The notes beneath the pieces were generated by a model. It was not told the DNA's origin and did not search any database. It was given only the letters and a program-made list of their open reading frames with translations. This document shows positions 22,167-30,006 of a stretch of 35,725 nucleotides of DNA, piece by piece. The translations under genes and the position numbers were made by a program. Origin of the DNA: a virus; the IMG/VR virus record IMGVR_UViG_3300044993_000228, positions 1-35,725 of that record. One strand, 5' to 3'. Each line of letters starts with the position of its first letter. Positions within the stretch are counted from its first letter, which is position 1.

Positions 22167-23356
22167 GGTGCCATCCAGTCGCACAGGAAGGCGGTGATGT
22201 CCGCCACGCCCGCGCACCCGTCGCGGTCGCAGTCGGACCACCAGCGGCAGTTGAACCAGTCGCCGAGGAACGCGAACAGCGCGGCGGAGTCGCCGCGCGC
22301 GCCCCACAGCCGCCACGTCCGCAGCCGGTAGTCGGCGATCATCAGGTTGTGCACGCTCGACCACCGAATCCGCAGATCGTCGATCACTTCGACGTACCAG
22401 CCGTGCGCGTAGTCGGGTACGACGCCGTGCTGGGTCACCAGCGGCGCGTCGGAATACGCGATCGTCTGCATGAGGGCCGCGGCCATCGGCGGCGTGCCCG
22501 TGGCCGTGCGGGCCTGCGCGACCGTTCCCGCGTTGAGCACGCGCCCGTCGTCGGGCACGCCCAGCGCGTCCCACCGATGCCCCCACCAGTCCTGCATGTT
22601 GCTTGTGCTCCACCTGCCGACGAACCAGTCGGTGCGCGTGGGGTCGTAGCCGGGCTGGCCGCACGTGCCGCACGGGTCGTTCGGGTAGACACACGGCGCG
22701 GCGCAGATGCCGTACCGTGAGCAGTCGGGGTTCAGGCACGCGCCCGCGCCGCCGTAGGCCGGCGCGCACGGCGTGCCGTGGTCGCGGTCGTGGCGGATGC
22801 CGACGGCGCGGCCCTGCGGTCCGGAGAACTTGATGAAGATGCTGTGTGCGCTGTAGGGCGGTTGCTGGCCGGGCGCGAACCCGCGCGTGGTCAGGTACGG
22901 CTCGCCCTCGTAGCGCTCCCGCAGGAACGTCGGAGATGCGCCGCCGTTGGGCGCGACGAACGCCTTCACGCAGTCGGTGCGCCCGTCGCTCTCGAAGTAG
23001 CCGCGGTACGGTGGTGGGTTGTTGCGGCGCTGGGAACGGCCCAGGGCCCAGATCGCGCCGTTGAACTCGCCGCCGTCACCGACGATCGGAGAACTCGGTG
23101 AGTGCTCGCGGTGTCGCGGCTTGGTCGTGATGATCTGCATGACCACCTCGGTCGGGGCCGGGGTGGTCGGGCGTTGCCACGACCGAATCCAACGGTTGTT
23201 CGCTGGGCTCCACGTCAAGACCTGCACAGGCGCGTAAAAGACGCGCTGCTCGTAGACCGGCTCGCCGGGCGGCGCGCCGAACGGGTCGGACTGGCAGTAC
23301 GCGGGTGCAGAGAGGCCGGTCACCAGCAGCAGGGCGGGCCAGAGCAGGGGTTTCAT
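22163..23356 (-). CDS. Secreted protein with dockerin-like acidic C-terminus
   Basis: 397 residues with an N-terminal signal peptide (LLWPALLLVTGLSAPAYCQS, probable cleavage near residue 21). The middle is rich in Pro, Trp and Cys (CAAPCVYPNDPCGTCGQ). The last 35 residues, DWFNCRWWSDCDRDGCAG followed by VADITAFLCDWMAP, resemble the EF-hand/dockerin-like C-termini (DCDxDG..ADI.AFL.DW) seen on exported planctomycete proteins. Such a host-type secreted protein in a phage points to acquisition from the host. Two neighbours are lysis- or fibre-like. It overlaps the hydrolase-like gene by GTGA and the methylase gene by ATGA, so the three are co-translated. Function unknown. Confidence 0.7.
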   Translation of the reverse strand: MKPLLWPALLLVTGLSAPAYCQSDPFGAPPGEPVYEQRVFYAPVQVLTWSPANNRWIRSWQRPTTPAPTEVVMQIITTKPRHREHSPSSPIVGDGGEFNGAIWALGRSQRRNNPPPYRGYFESDGRTDCVKAFVAPNGGASPTFLRERYEGEPYLTTRGFAPGQQPPYSAHSIFIKFSGPQGRAVGIRHDRDHGTPCAPAYGGAGACLNPDCSRYGICAAPCVYPNDPCGTCGQPGYDPTRTDWFVGRWSTSNMQDWWGHRWDALGVPDDGRVLNAGTVAQARTATGTPPMAAALMQTIAYSDAPLVTQHGVVPDYAHGWYVEVIDDLRIRWSSVHNLMIADYRLRTWRLWGARGDSAALFAFLGDWFNCRWWSDCDRDGCAGVADITAFLCDWMAP

Positions 23357-24471
23357 GGGACGGCTCCTGACGGTTCGGTCGGGTGCAGGCAGTGCGGACT
23401 GAGCCAGAGGCGTTCGCGGTGACGGTTGGCCTTGCCCTGGTTGTTGCCGATGTTAGCCATGCCGCCGTTGGCTTTCCATTTTATGACCCGCCAGTCGGGC
23501 GGCATGTGGTGTTCGCCGTCGTAACCGGCGAGGACGATGCGCATGCGAGGGTCGGACCCGCGCTCGATGGCCCACTCGCGTACGTCGTGCGCGACTTTCA
23601 GGGAATCGACGGCGTAGAGTCTTGGGTCGCGCCCGGCGGTGTTGGCGTAGGGCGGATCGAGGAAGACGCCGGTGGTGCCGTGTTTGACGGTGATGGCGTC
23701 GCTGGCGACGACGCGGTACCAGTCGCCGCAGCACACGCGGACGCGGGCCATGCGGTCTCGGAAGGTGCGCATCCAGGCCGTGAGGTAGTCAAGGTGATCG
23801 TCGAAGCCGGGCGGTGTCAGCAGACGGACACCAGTTCCTCTGTCGCTTAGGTGTGGAAGTTGGCGACAGACGCCCTGGCCCTTGCCGCTCAGATGAGGGC
23901 GCTGGCGGCAAACGCCACAGCCTTTGTTGGACAGGTGAGGACGTTTGCGGTGAATGCCGTGGCCGGTGGGGGCGTCGGATCGGGTGAAGACGCCGTCGAT
24001 GGATACCCAGGGGCCTTCGCCGGTGCACCAGCCACTGCCGATCCAGCAGGACTGGCCCCAGACCCACCAGCCGGCGATCTTGGGGTCGTGGTAGTCGGGG
24101 TCGCCCATGAGGCGTTCGGTCAGGCGTTCGCGCTGGCCGATCAGCCACAGATGACGGGCGTGCAGGTCGGCCTCGTTGACGGGCCAGTCGGCGTATCTGG
24201 CCACGGCGTCGGGGTTGTGCTGGATCGAGCGCCAGACGTTGGCCACGAAGCCGTCGGCGTCGTTGATGGTTTCGATGCCGGTGGGGACGCCGCCGGGCCG
24301 CAACCAGTGGACTGCACCCGAGCCGTAGAACGGTTCGATGTAGTTGCGAACGTCGGAGCCGATTGCTAACCAGACGACGCGGGCGATCTTGGCCTTGCCG
24401 CCGAAGTACGAGTACAGGGGCTTGTAGCCGTCGGGCAGTGCGGGGAGTGACGGCAAGATCGCGGAGGTCAC
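23353..24471 (-). CDS. D12-class DNA adenine methyltransferase with repeat insertion
   Basis: 372 residues. D12/Dam-family motifs: SYFGGKAKIA (FGGK at 23-26), EPFYGSGAV (46-54, AdoMet-binding motif I) and the catalytic DPPYAN (DPPY at 272-275). It transfers a methyl group to adenine N6, probably protecting phage DNA or marking it. Unusually, residues 177-218 hold three 14-residue tandem repeats (RPHLSNKGCGVCRQ and two variants) inside the target-recognition region. No accompanying endonuclease is present, so it is an orphan enzyme. It overlaps both neighbours by ATGA. Confidence 0.85.
   Translation of the reverse strand: MTSAILPSLPALPDGYKPLYSYFGGKAKIARVVWLAIGSDVRNYIEPFYGSGAVHWLRPGGVPTGIETINDADGFVANVWRSIQHNPDAVARYADWPVNEADLHARHLWLIGQRERLTERLMGDPDYHDPKIAGWWVWGQSCWIGSGWCTGEGPWVSIDGVFTRSDAPTGHGIHRKRPHLSNKGCGVCRQRPHLSGKGQGVCRQLPHLSDRGTGVRLLTPPGFDDHLDYLTAWMRTFRDRMARVRVCCGDWYRVVASDAITVKHGTTGVFLDPPYANTAGRDPRLYAVDSLKVAHDVREWAIERGSDPRMRIVLAGYDGEHHMPPDWRVIKWKANGGMANIGNNQGKANRHRERLWLSPHCLHPTEPSGAVP
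23818..23943. repeat. Three 42-bp tandem repeats within the methylase gene
   Basis: Encodes the three copies of a 14-residue unit with consensus RPHLS.KG.GVCRQ. In-frame 42-bp units in the target-recognition region suggest that the loop can expand or contract without frameshift. DNA identity is lower than in the 90-bp array, so it is older or under different constraints. Confidence 0.8.
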
Positions 24472-24758
24472 GGGTTGCTCCGAAGGACGAGGGCCACCAG
24501 CGCGCCGATGACGCCCAGCAGCACGACCGACACGATACCGTAGGCGATGGCGCGGACCGGCCCGAACTCGTCGCGTGTGACGTAGTTGTCGCCGTGCGTG
24601 GCGAGTTTGGCGTCCACGTCCTTGGTCAGCGAGTCCATGCGCGACGACAGGTCGGCCTGACCGCGCTTCACGTCGTCGAGTTGGTTACTCATGGCCCGCG
24701 TCCGTTCGTCGATGCGGGCCAGCAGCACGGCGTCTGACTGCGCTGGGGGTTGATTCAT
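24468..24758 (-). CDS. Coiled-coil and C-terminal membrane protein, holin-like
   Basis: 96 residues from ATG 24758 (TTG 24770 also possible). A charged helix (LLARIDERTRAMSNQLDD, with DLSSRMDSLTKDVD) precedes a hydrophobic C-terminal helix, IAYGIVSVVLLGVIGALVALVL, followed by a short basic end. This architecture (coiled coil plus one C-terminal TM) is shared with XhlA-like proteins and putative phage holins or holin partners. Overlaps the methylase start by ATGA; the lipoprotein gene lies upstream. Together they form a likely lysis block. Confidence 0.6.
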   Translation of the reverse strand: MNQPPAQSDAVLLARIDERTRAMSNQLDDVKRGQADLSSRMDSLTKDVDAKLATHGDNYVTRDEFGPVRAIAYGIVSVVLLGVIGALVALVLRSNP

Positions 24759-24806
24759 TGCTGATCCCAATCTAGTCGGCGCAGCCGCGCTGCGTGTGAG
24801 TGACTT

Positions 24807-25517
24807 TCACGGATTTTTTGCTTCGAGCAGGTCGAGGCCGTCCGCCCGCTTGATCTCGTCGATCACGGCGCGGTCCCGATCGTCGGCCTGCTCGGCCACG
24901 TGCCGCTTCACCGTTTCACGCACCGGCTCGGGGCTGGCCGACACGCCCGCGATCACCGCACGCGCCGCCTCGCGGTTGGCTCGCGCGTCGCGCTCGGAGA
25001 GGTACCACGCGACCGCGACGGCCGCGCCCGCGACGGCCAGCACGTACCACGGCAGGAACGCCAGCGCGACCAGCGACAGACCGAACCCGCCCGCGACAAT
25101 CGCCGCACGAACGTTGCGGCGGTAGAGCGAGTAGGCGGCGAACGCGATGCCGGCGATCCCGCTCAGAATCAGCCAGACTCGCCATGAGCCGCCCGTGCTG
25201 ACGATGCCGGTGGCCGTGCCGCCGCCGACCGCGTTGTAGCCGTTGACGGCCTGGCGGGCCGTGGTGTCGAGTTTCAGTTCGCCCTTGTCGCCGGTGGCGA
25301 CGCCGGACGCGCCGCGGCTCCGGGCCTCGATGGTTTCGCGGACCACCGGCGGCTTGTCGCCGGGTGCAGGCACGGTCTCGGTGACGCGACGGTAGGTCGA
25401 TTCCGCGCCGTGGATTCGGGTCGAGGCCGAGCAGCCGAGCGCGGCGATCAGCAGCAGGGCCAGCGCGATGAGGACGATGCCGGAAACGACGGCGGTGATC
25501 CACTTGCGACGGGGCAT
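24807..25517 (-). CDS. Lipoprotein-like membrane protein, possible spanin
   Basis: 236 residues from ATG 25517 with a strong AGGAGG ribosome site. N-terminal basic residues and a hydrophobic stretch end in LLLIAALGC, a lipobox with Cys near residue 29. Further hydrophobic helices near 112-132 and 137-172 (GGFGLSLVALAFLPWYVLAV), then a charged C-terminus. A lipobox followed by multi-helix membrane spans is unusual for a spanin, so this is an inference from location beside the holin-like gene. No enzyme motif. Confidence 0.5.
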   Translation of the reverse strand: MPRRKWITAVVSGIVLIALALLLIAALGCSASTRIHGAESTYRRVTETVPAPGDKPPVVRETIEARSRGASGVATGDKGELKLDTTARQAVNGYNAVGGGTATGIVSTGGSWRVWLILSGIAGIAFAAYSLYRRNVRAAIVAGGFGLSLVALAFLPWYVLAVAGAAVAVAWYLSERDARANREAARAVIAGVSASPEPVRETVKRHVAEQADDRDRAVIDEIKRADGLDLLEAKNP

Positions 25518-25542
25518 GGGGCCTCCTGTTCCGCAAGTCTAG

Positions 25543-25680
25543 TCATTGACAACAAAGTTTGGAGCGGATGTGATCACCGCCGACCCGTCGGCGGTAGACG
25601 TACAGCGCGTCGTCGCGCGATGCGACCAGATCAGGTAGAACGATCAATGTGGTACATTCGGCGAACGGCAACACAGTCAT
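25543..25680 (-). CDS. Possible 45-residue small protein
   Basis: 45 residues from ATG 25680, starting MTVLPFAECT and ending SKLCCQ. The codons read sensibly (RDDALYVYRRRVGG) and the frame occupies an otherwise empty stretch of about 180 bases. A perfect 8-bp hairpin (25576-25583 with 25588-25595) lies inside it. Ribosome site weak, so it may instead be untranslated leader. Confidence 0.35.
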   Translation of the reverse strand: MTVLPFAECTTLIVLPDLVASRDDALYVYRRRVGGDHIRSKLCCQ

Positions 25681-25697
25681 CCCCGCCCCGCTCGAAG

Positions 25698-26237
25698 TCA
25701 CGACAGACTGTCGCGGCGCGACCACAGGCCGCACGCGGTGTCGATGAGTCGGGCGACCGCGGCGGCTCGTTTGCCGACCAGATCGGCGCGGGCGGCGATC
25801 ATGAGCATGGCGGGTTCGGCCGTTTCATCGGCCATCCATGTCGGGCGACGGTTACCCGGTACGACACATCTGCGTACGTCCCTGTGCAGCGCTTGAACGA
25901 CGGAGTAGGCCCGTTCGACCGAGGCGGCCATGTCTCGCACGAACCGATCGACCAGATGCCCGGGCACGAACCGATCGGTCGCGAGCCGGGCCTCAATCTC
26001 GCGCCACGCGGCGGAGCGGCGCGGGTCGCCGCCGTCGATCGCTGCGCAGTCCCACAGCATCTGCTCGTGCGCGGCGTCATCGCAGCGCGCGACGACCTCG
26101 ACCTCGTGCAGAGCGGCGATGCTGAGCGGCCAGCCCGCACAGTAGACGAAAGGGGCGCACACCGCGGCGACCAGCCAGGTCTCTCCGCTCGGCACGTGCC
26201 GCACGGTGTCGCCCGCGCGGATGTTCTGCGTGTTCAT
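25698..26237 (-). CDS. Hypothetical protein of the early region
   Basis: 179 residues from ATG 26237, seven bases from AAGGAG; ATG 26243 lies too close to that site. N-terminal part, RAGDTVRHVPSGETWLVAA then FVYCAGWPLSIAA, resembles small SH3-like barrel domains of phage early proteins ('GD.V.h.PsGe.W.va'), and is followed by a helical region with EVVARCDDAAHEQMLWDCA and a helical C-terminus. Function unknown. Confidence 0.6.
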   Translation of the reverse strand: MNTQNIRAGDTVRHVPSGETWLVAAVCAPFVYCAGWPLSIAALHEVEVVARCDDAAHEQMLWDCAAIDGGDPRRSAAWREIEARLATDRFVPGHLVDRFVRDMAASVERAYSVVQALHRDVRRCVVPGNRRPTWMADETAEPAMLMIAARADLVGKRAAAVARLIDTACGLWSRRDSLS

Positions 26238-26258
26238 GTTCATGCTCCTTGCGAATGC

Positions 26259-26534
26259 TTATTGATTTGATTGACGTATCGCCTCCACCGCCAGCCGCAC
26301 GGCCTCGTCCAGCGTGCTCGCGGGTTGCTCGTGCTGGAAGATCATGCGGCCCGTGCGGTCCTGATCGTCGAGCCGCACGCAGTACACCGTGTCGCCGCAC
26401 CCGTTGTCGATGTCGATGATCGCGGTGCGGCCGTGCTTGGCCAGCGTCCACCGCTCGATCGCGGCCAGCGCGTCGATCACACGGGCGCGCCCGCCGGCGT
26501 GGTCGGACCAGAGGGGTGACGGGGGTGTGTTCAC
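26259..26534 (-). CDS. Small hypothetical protein of the early region
   Basis: 91 residues from GTG 26534 with GAGGAG about ten bases upstream. Sequence around GRTAIIDIDNGCGDTVYCV suggests a small alpha/beta domain; DEAVRLAVEAIRQS is a C-terminal helix. Unrecognised. Separated by 24 bases from the neighbours, so in the same operon. Confidence 0.6.
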   Translation of the reverse strand: MNTPPSPLWSDHAGGRARVIDALAAIERWTLAKHGRTAIIDIDNGCGDTVYCVRLDDQDRTGRMIFQHEQPASTLDEAVRLAVEAIRQSNQ

Positions 26535-26561
26535 GGGCAGATACTCCTCAACTGCGTATGT

Positions 26562-26903
26562 TCACCGCTTCCTTTCCATTGCCTTGATGCGGCGCAGGAA
26601 CGCCGCAGCGGCGGCGCAGATCGCCTTGTCGGACAGCGACGCCGCGTCGGATGTCGCGTTGTGACGTACGCTGGTCCGGTGGTGCGCTCCGTCCAACACG
26701 CACGAGAAGATCGCGATGCCGTTGTTGTGGTACTCGACCGTTACGGTCGTACCGGACGGCAGTTGGACCATCGCTATGTGCATCCATTGCGGTTCGTCCG
26801 CCCACTCCCACTTGTCCGTGCGCTTGTCCACGATTGCGGCGCGCTGCGGGCGTGACGTGATTTCGCCGGTTTTGGCCAGTCGTGTGAGTGTCGTGCGTTT
26901 CAT
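26562..26903 (-). CDS. Hypothetical protein of the early region
   Basis: 113 residues from ATG 26903, overlapping the previous gene by ATGA (26900-26903); longer readings run through that gene and are rejected. Contains two beta-hairpin-like parts (EPQWMHIAMVQLPSGTTVTV and EYHNNGIAIFSCVLDGA) and a C-terminal helix with basic residues. Not recognised. Confidence 0.6.
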   Translation of the reverse strand: MKRTTLTRLAKTGEITSRPQRAAIVDKRTDKWEWADEPQWMHIAMVQLPSGTTVTVEYHNNGIAIFSCVLDGAHHRTSVRHNATSDAASLSDKAICAAAAAFLRRIKAMERKR

Positions 26904-27091
26904 CGGTCCCTCCGTTTCATGTTCTCCGCCATCATCCGTTTGTGCTCGGCGCGGGCCTGCCGCAGGCAGCGCGCCGCCGCAGCGAGCAGTTCTGCGGCTT
27001 CGGGCGTGCCGGGTCGAACGTACATCGCGATCATGCACTCGCGGAGCGGCATCCACCGCACCAAGGCCCCTTCAATCGCGCTACGACTCAT
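26900..27091 (-). CDS. Small hypothetical helical protein
   Basis: 63 residues from ATG 27091 with an excellent AGGAGGTGA ribosome site. Helical and basic: EAAELLAAAARCLRQARA followed by EHKRMMAENMKRRDR. The helix and basic tail could bind nucleic acid, but no family is recognised. Overlaps the next gene by ATGA. Confidence 0.55.
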   Translation of the reverse strand: MSRSAIEGALVRWMPLRECMIAMYVRPGTPEAAELLAAAARCLRQARAEHKRMMAENMKRRDR

Positions 27092-27104
27092 CGGTCACCT
27101 CCTG

Positions 27105-27389
27105 TCATCCGATCCGTCGCCACCCGTTCCGCGCGAAAGTCTGCTCGTCCCACCCGATCATCGCTCGATCGCTCCTCCCGCTCGGCCACACCTCATACAG
27201 CACCAGCGGCGGCACGCGCCGCGATTCAGGCGGGACCGGCACGCGCACCAGTTCGCCGCCTGACCATGCGTACGAATCAGGGTTGATCCAGTCCGGATCG
27301 TCGCGCAGCACGTAGTACCGCAACGTGTCCGCGCGCACCCAGCGCGTGCCCGCGCGTGGAAGATTTGACGTTGTTGTGTGCTTCGTCAT
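27105..27389 (-). CDS. Small hypothetical protein downstream of primase
   Basis: 94 residues from ATG 27389, overlapping the primase stop by ATGA. Sequence includes GTRWVRADTLRYYVLRDD, then WSGGELVRVPVPPES and RAMIGWDEQTFARNGWRRI, an alpha/beta mix with several Trp. Uncharacterised. It rides in the replication operon. Confidence 0.6.
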   Translation of the reverse strand: MTKHTTTSNLPRAGTRWVRADTLRYYVLRDDPDWINPDSYAWSGGELVRVPVPPESRRVPPLVLYEVWPSGRSDRAMIGWDEQTFARNGWRRIG

Positions 27390-28282
27390 GCTCTGCCTCC
27401 TGTCCAGATCGCACGGCTTCGGGCCACAAACTCCACCGCGTCGCGCGTCGCGCCCGACGCGATCCATTCGCGCACGTCCTTGAAGCCCGGCGGCGGCGCG
27501 ATCATGCGCACCCGCCGCCCGTCCGTCGTCAGTTCGTCGCACAGCACCGCCGCGCCGCGACGGCCCGGCAGGTCCGCGTCCGAAACCACGACGATCGAGG
27601 TCGAGCGCGGCACGCAGCGGACGAACGCACGCACCAGGTCGCGCCCGCCGGTGCACGACGGACGACCGACGGCCCAGAGTCCGAGTCCGACCAGCGCAGC
27701 GGTGTCGGTCATGCCCTCGGGCAGGTACAGCGCGTCGCGCACCTCCACGGGTCCGTTGAGTCCGAACAGGCCGTTGCGGCTTCCGCTCATCGCCCACTTG
27801 CGCCCGTCGTCGGCGCGGAGCCGCACGCCGATCGGTTCCGGCGACGATCCGTACATCGGCGCGGCCAGCGCAGAGATGCCGATGGCCCAGACCACGCCGA
27901 TGCGCCGCAGGCTTCCGGCGGGCAACCCCAGCGCGTGCTCGCGCGCCTCGACCTCGTGCGGACGGTCCGACTTGACCAGCGCGCGCCAGTTCGGCGCGAT
28001 GTATTCGGACGGGACGCGCGGCGGCGGCGGTCCGTGCCCGGCGGACGCGGCCCGCGCCTCGACGCCCAGCGCGGCGCGCACGGCGTCGAACGGGCAACCG
28101 GCGTGACAGTACAGCAGCAGTCTGCCGTTGTCGCCGATCGACGCCGAAAGCGACGGCGTGCTGTCGTCGTGCGCCGGGCACCGCGCCTGCCAGCCCTTCC
28201 CTGCGCGACGCGGGCGCAGGTTCAGCCGCGCGAGCACCGCGTACAGGTCTGCGTCGGTCAACGTCGCGCGCGTGTTCGTCAT
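27386..28282 (-). CDS. DNA primase (CHC2 zinc finger plus TOPRIM)
   Basis: 298 residues. N-terminal zinc-binding domain with C35, H38, C59 and C63 in ARCPAHDDSTPSLS and LLLYCHAGC, as in DnaG/phage primases. C-terminal TOPRIM with LPEGMTDTAAL (Glu 189) and IVVVSDADLPG (Asp 235, Asp 237). It makes RNA primers for replication. Short for the family and without a fused helicase; the separate helicase is the next gene upstream in transcription. It overlaps the helicase by ATGA at 28279-28282. Confidence 0.88.
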   Translation of the reverse strand: MTNTRATLTDADLYAVLARLNLRPRRAGKGWQARCPAHDDSTPSLSASIGDNGRLLLYCHAGCPFDAVRAALGVEARAASAGHGPPPPRVPSEYIAPNWRALVKSDRPHEVEAREHALGLPAGSLRRIGVVWAIGISALAAPMYGSSPEPIGVRLRADDGRKWAMSGSRNGLFGLNGPVEVRDALYLPEGMTDTAALVGLGLWAVGRPSCTGGRDLVRAFVRCVPRSTSIVVVSDADLPGRRGAAVLCDELTTDGRRVRMIAPPPGFKDVREWIASGATRDAVEFVARSRAIWTGGRA

Positions 28283-30006
28283 CGCCGTCCTCCGAGTCTT
28301 GCGTCGAGGATCGCGCGCGCATGTTCAAACGTGCAGTTCCGCGCGTTCCTGTAGCCGAACCGTTCGAGCATGCGCGCCTGTTTGAGCGTGCACAGACCGG
28401 CCATGCGGCGCGTGATGATGCCGCCGATCAGTCGCGAGCACTCGGCGCGGCTCATCTGTTCAACGTCGGCGCGGCCGAACCCGGCGCGCTCGAGCGTCTC
28501 GACCTGCGCCGGGGTCGGGGCCTTGCCGGTCGCCCAGCCGCGCTCGCGGCCCGGCATTGCCGCCGCGCCGTCAAAGAGGTCCTCCTCGGCCAGCGCGTAG
28601 CGCGCCAGCGCGACCACGCGCGCCCTGGCTGCGCGGAGTTCGTCGGCCCGCCGCGCCGGTTCGGACTCGCGCTCCATGCGGGCCCGTCGCGCCCGCGCCA
28701 GCGCGTCCGCCACGTCGCACTCGCCGCTCTGCATCGCCGCCGACGCGGCGTCGATGTCGGCGTCCTCGTAGTCCCCGCCGAGCACGTCGGCGGGCGTGAC
28801 CAGCCTGTGACGGCCGCAGTTGCCCGTGAAATCGAGCACCGTGAGGTGCGGCTTCGCGCTGGCCGCGATGGCGGCGCGCCGCGTGGCGGAGTCGGGCAGG
28901 CCGTCAACGCCGCCCGCGAGCGGGCGCGTGCCGCGCCCGATGCACTGAGCGAACAGCGCGCGGCTCTTGGTCGGCCGCGCCATGACGATCATCGAGCAAC
29001 CGGGATCGTCGTAGCCCTCGGTGAGCACGCCGACGTTGCACACGTAGCGGTAGCGGCCAGCGCGGTGCTCGGCGAGGTCGAACGCGCGGCGGTCGTCCGG
29101 CGTCTCGCCGCACACGTACCTCGCCGAATCGGGCTCATAGTCGTTGAGGATTTCGGCCAGCCGCGCCGCCTGCCGCACGCTCACAGTGAAGATGATCGCG
29201 CGGCGTCCCCGCGCCTCGCGCGTCACAGACGCCGCGACCTCGTGCAGGACGCGCTCCGCCTCCATCTGTTCGGCGAGTTCGCCCTGGTTCAAGTCACCGC
29301 CGGTCGTCTTCACCTCGGCCAGTTGCAGGTCCTTCACGTACACCGTGTGCGCGCGCACGGGCACCAGCCATCCGTCGTTGATCGCGTCGGCGATTTCGTA
29401 GGTCATCGCGACCGACGCGAACACGCGCCCGAGCGCGGCCTCGTCGAGACGATCGGGCGTGGCCGTCACGCCGAGGTGCGGCACGCCGCTGAAGTGCTCG
29501 TAGACGCGACCGTACGAACCGGCGACGGCGTGGTGCGCTTCGTCGGTGACGATCAGGCCGAACTCCGACGGATTGAACCGCACGATCCGTTTTGCGTGGA
29601 GCGAGTCCTTGGACGCGACGATCACTCGGGGTCTGTGCAGGCCTGGCAGGTCGGAGTGGCGGTCGGCCATCTCGATCCCGCACGGCTCGCCGAGTACGGA
29701 CTCGATCGTGCGTGCGTTCTGCGCGATCAGTTCCTGCCGGTGCGCGAGCACCAGCGCGCGCTTGGCGCAGTGCGCGCGGATCGCGTGCGCAATCACCACG
29801 GTCTTGCCGGTTCCGGTCGGCATGACCAGCAGCGTCGAAGGGTTGTCGCGCAGGCATGCGCCGATGTTGTCCACGGCGCGCCGCTGGTAGTCGCGCAGGC
29901 CGAACGCGCCGTTGGTCGGCGCGTGTGCGGACGACGACGCCGGACGCGGCGGACAGGCGCGGACCGGGGTACGAACGGGTACGTCCATGTGCGCGAACAG
30001 GCTCAT
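28279..30006 (-). CDS. Superfamily 2 DNA helicase (DEAH box)
   Basis: 575 residues from ATG 30006, overlapping the ParB-like gene by ATGA; the longer frame overlaps it in another register. Motif I MPTGTGKTVV (62-71), Q-like motif LRDYQRRAVDN (37-47), motif II VTDEAHHA (DEAH at 155-158), motif III VTATPDRLDEA (180-190), later LTEGYDDPGCS and QCIGRGTRP (motifs V and VI). A helicase of the restriction-type/UvrB-like SF2 class, presumably opening DNA at replication initiation or in recombination. The C-terminal 150 residues are helical and basic and may bind DNA. Confidence 0.9.
   Translation of the reverse strand: MSLFAHMDVPVRTPVRACPPRPASSSAHAPTNGAFGLRDYQRRAVDNIGACLRDNPSTLLVMPTGTGKTVVIAHAIRAHCAKRALVLAHRQELIAQNARTIESVLGEPCGIEMADRHSDLPGLHRPRVIVASKDSLHAKRIVRFNPSEFGLIVTDEAHHAVAGSYGRVYEHFSGVPHLGVTATPDRLDEAALGRVFASVAMTYEIADAINDGWLVPVRAHTVYVKDLQLAEVKTTGGDLNQGELAEQMEAERVLHEVAASVTREARGRRAIIFTVSVRQAARLAEILNDYEPDSARYVCGETPDDRRAFDLAEHRAGRYRYVCNVGVLTEGYDDPGCSMIVMARPTKSRALFAQCIGRGTRPLAGGVDGLPDSATRRAAIAASAKPHLTVLDFTGNCGRHRLVTPADVLGGDYEDADIDAASAAMQSGECDVADALARARRARMERESEPARRADELRAARARVVALARYALAEEDLFDGAAAMPGRERGWATGKAPTPAQVETLERAGFGRADVEQMSRAECSRLIGGIITRRMAGLCTLKQARMLERFGYRNARNCTFEHARAILDARLGGRR

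Noticed and set aside
25576-25595. Hairpin as a terminator before the lysis block
   Set aside because: Perfect 8-bp stem but no T-tract on either strand, and it lies within a possible small coding frame.
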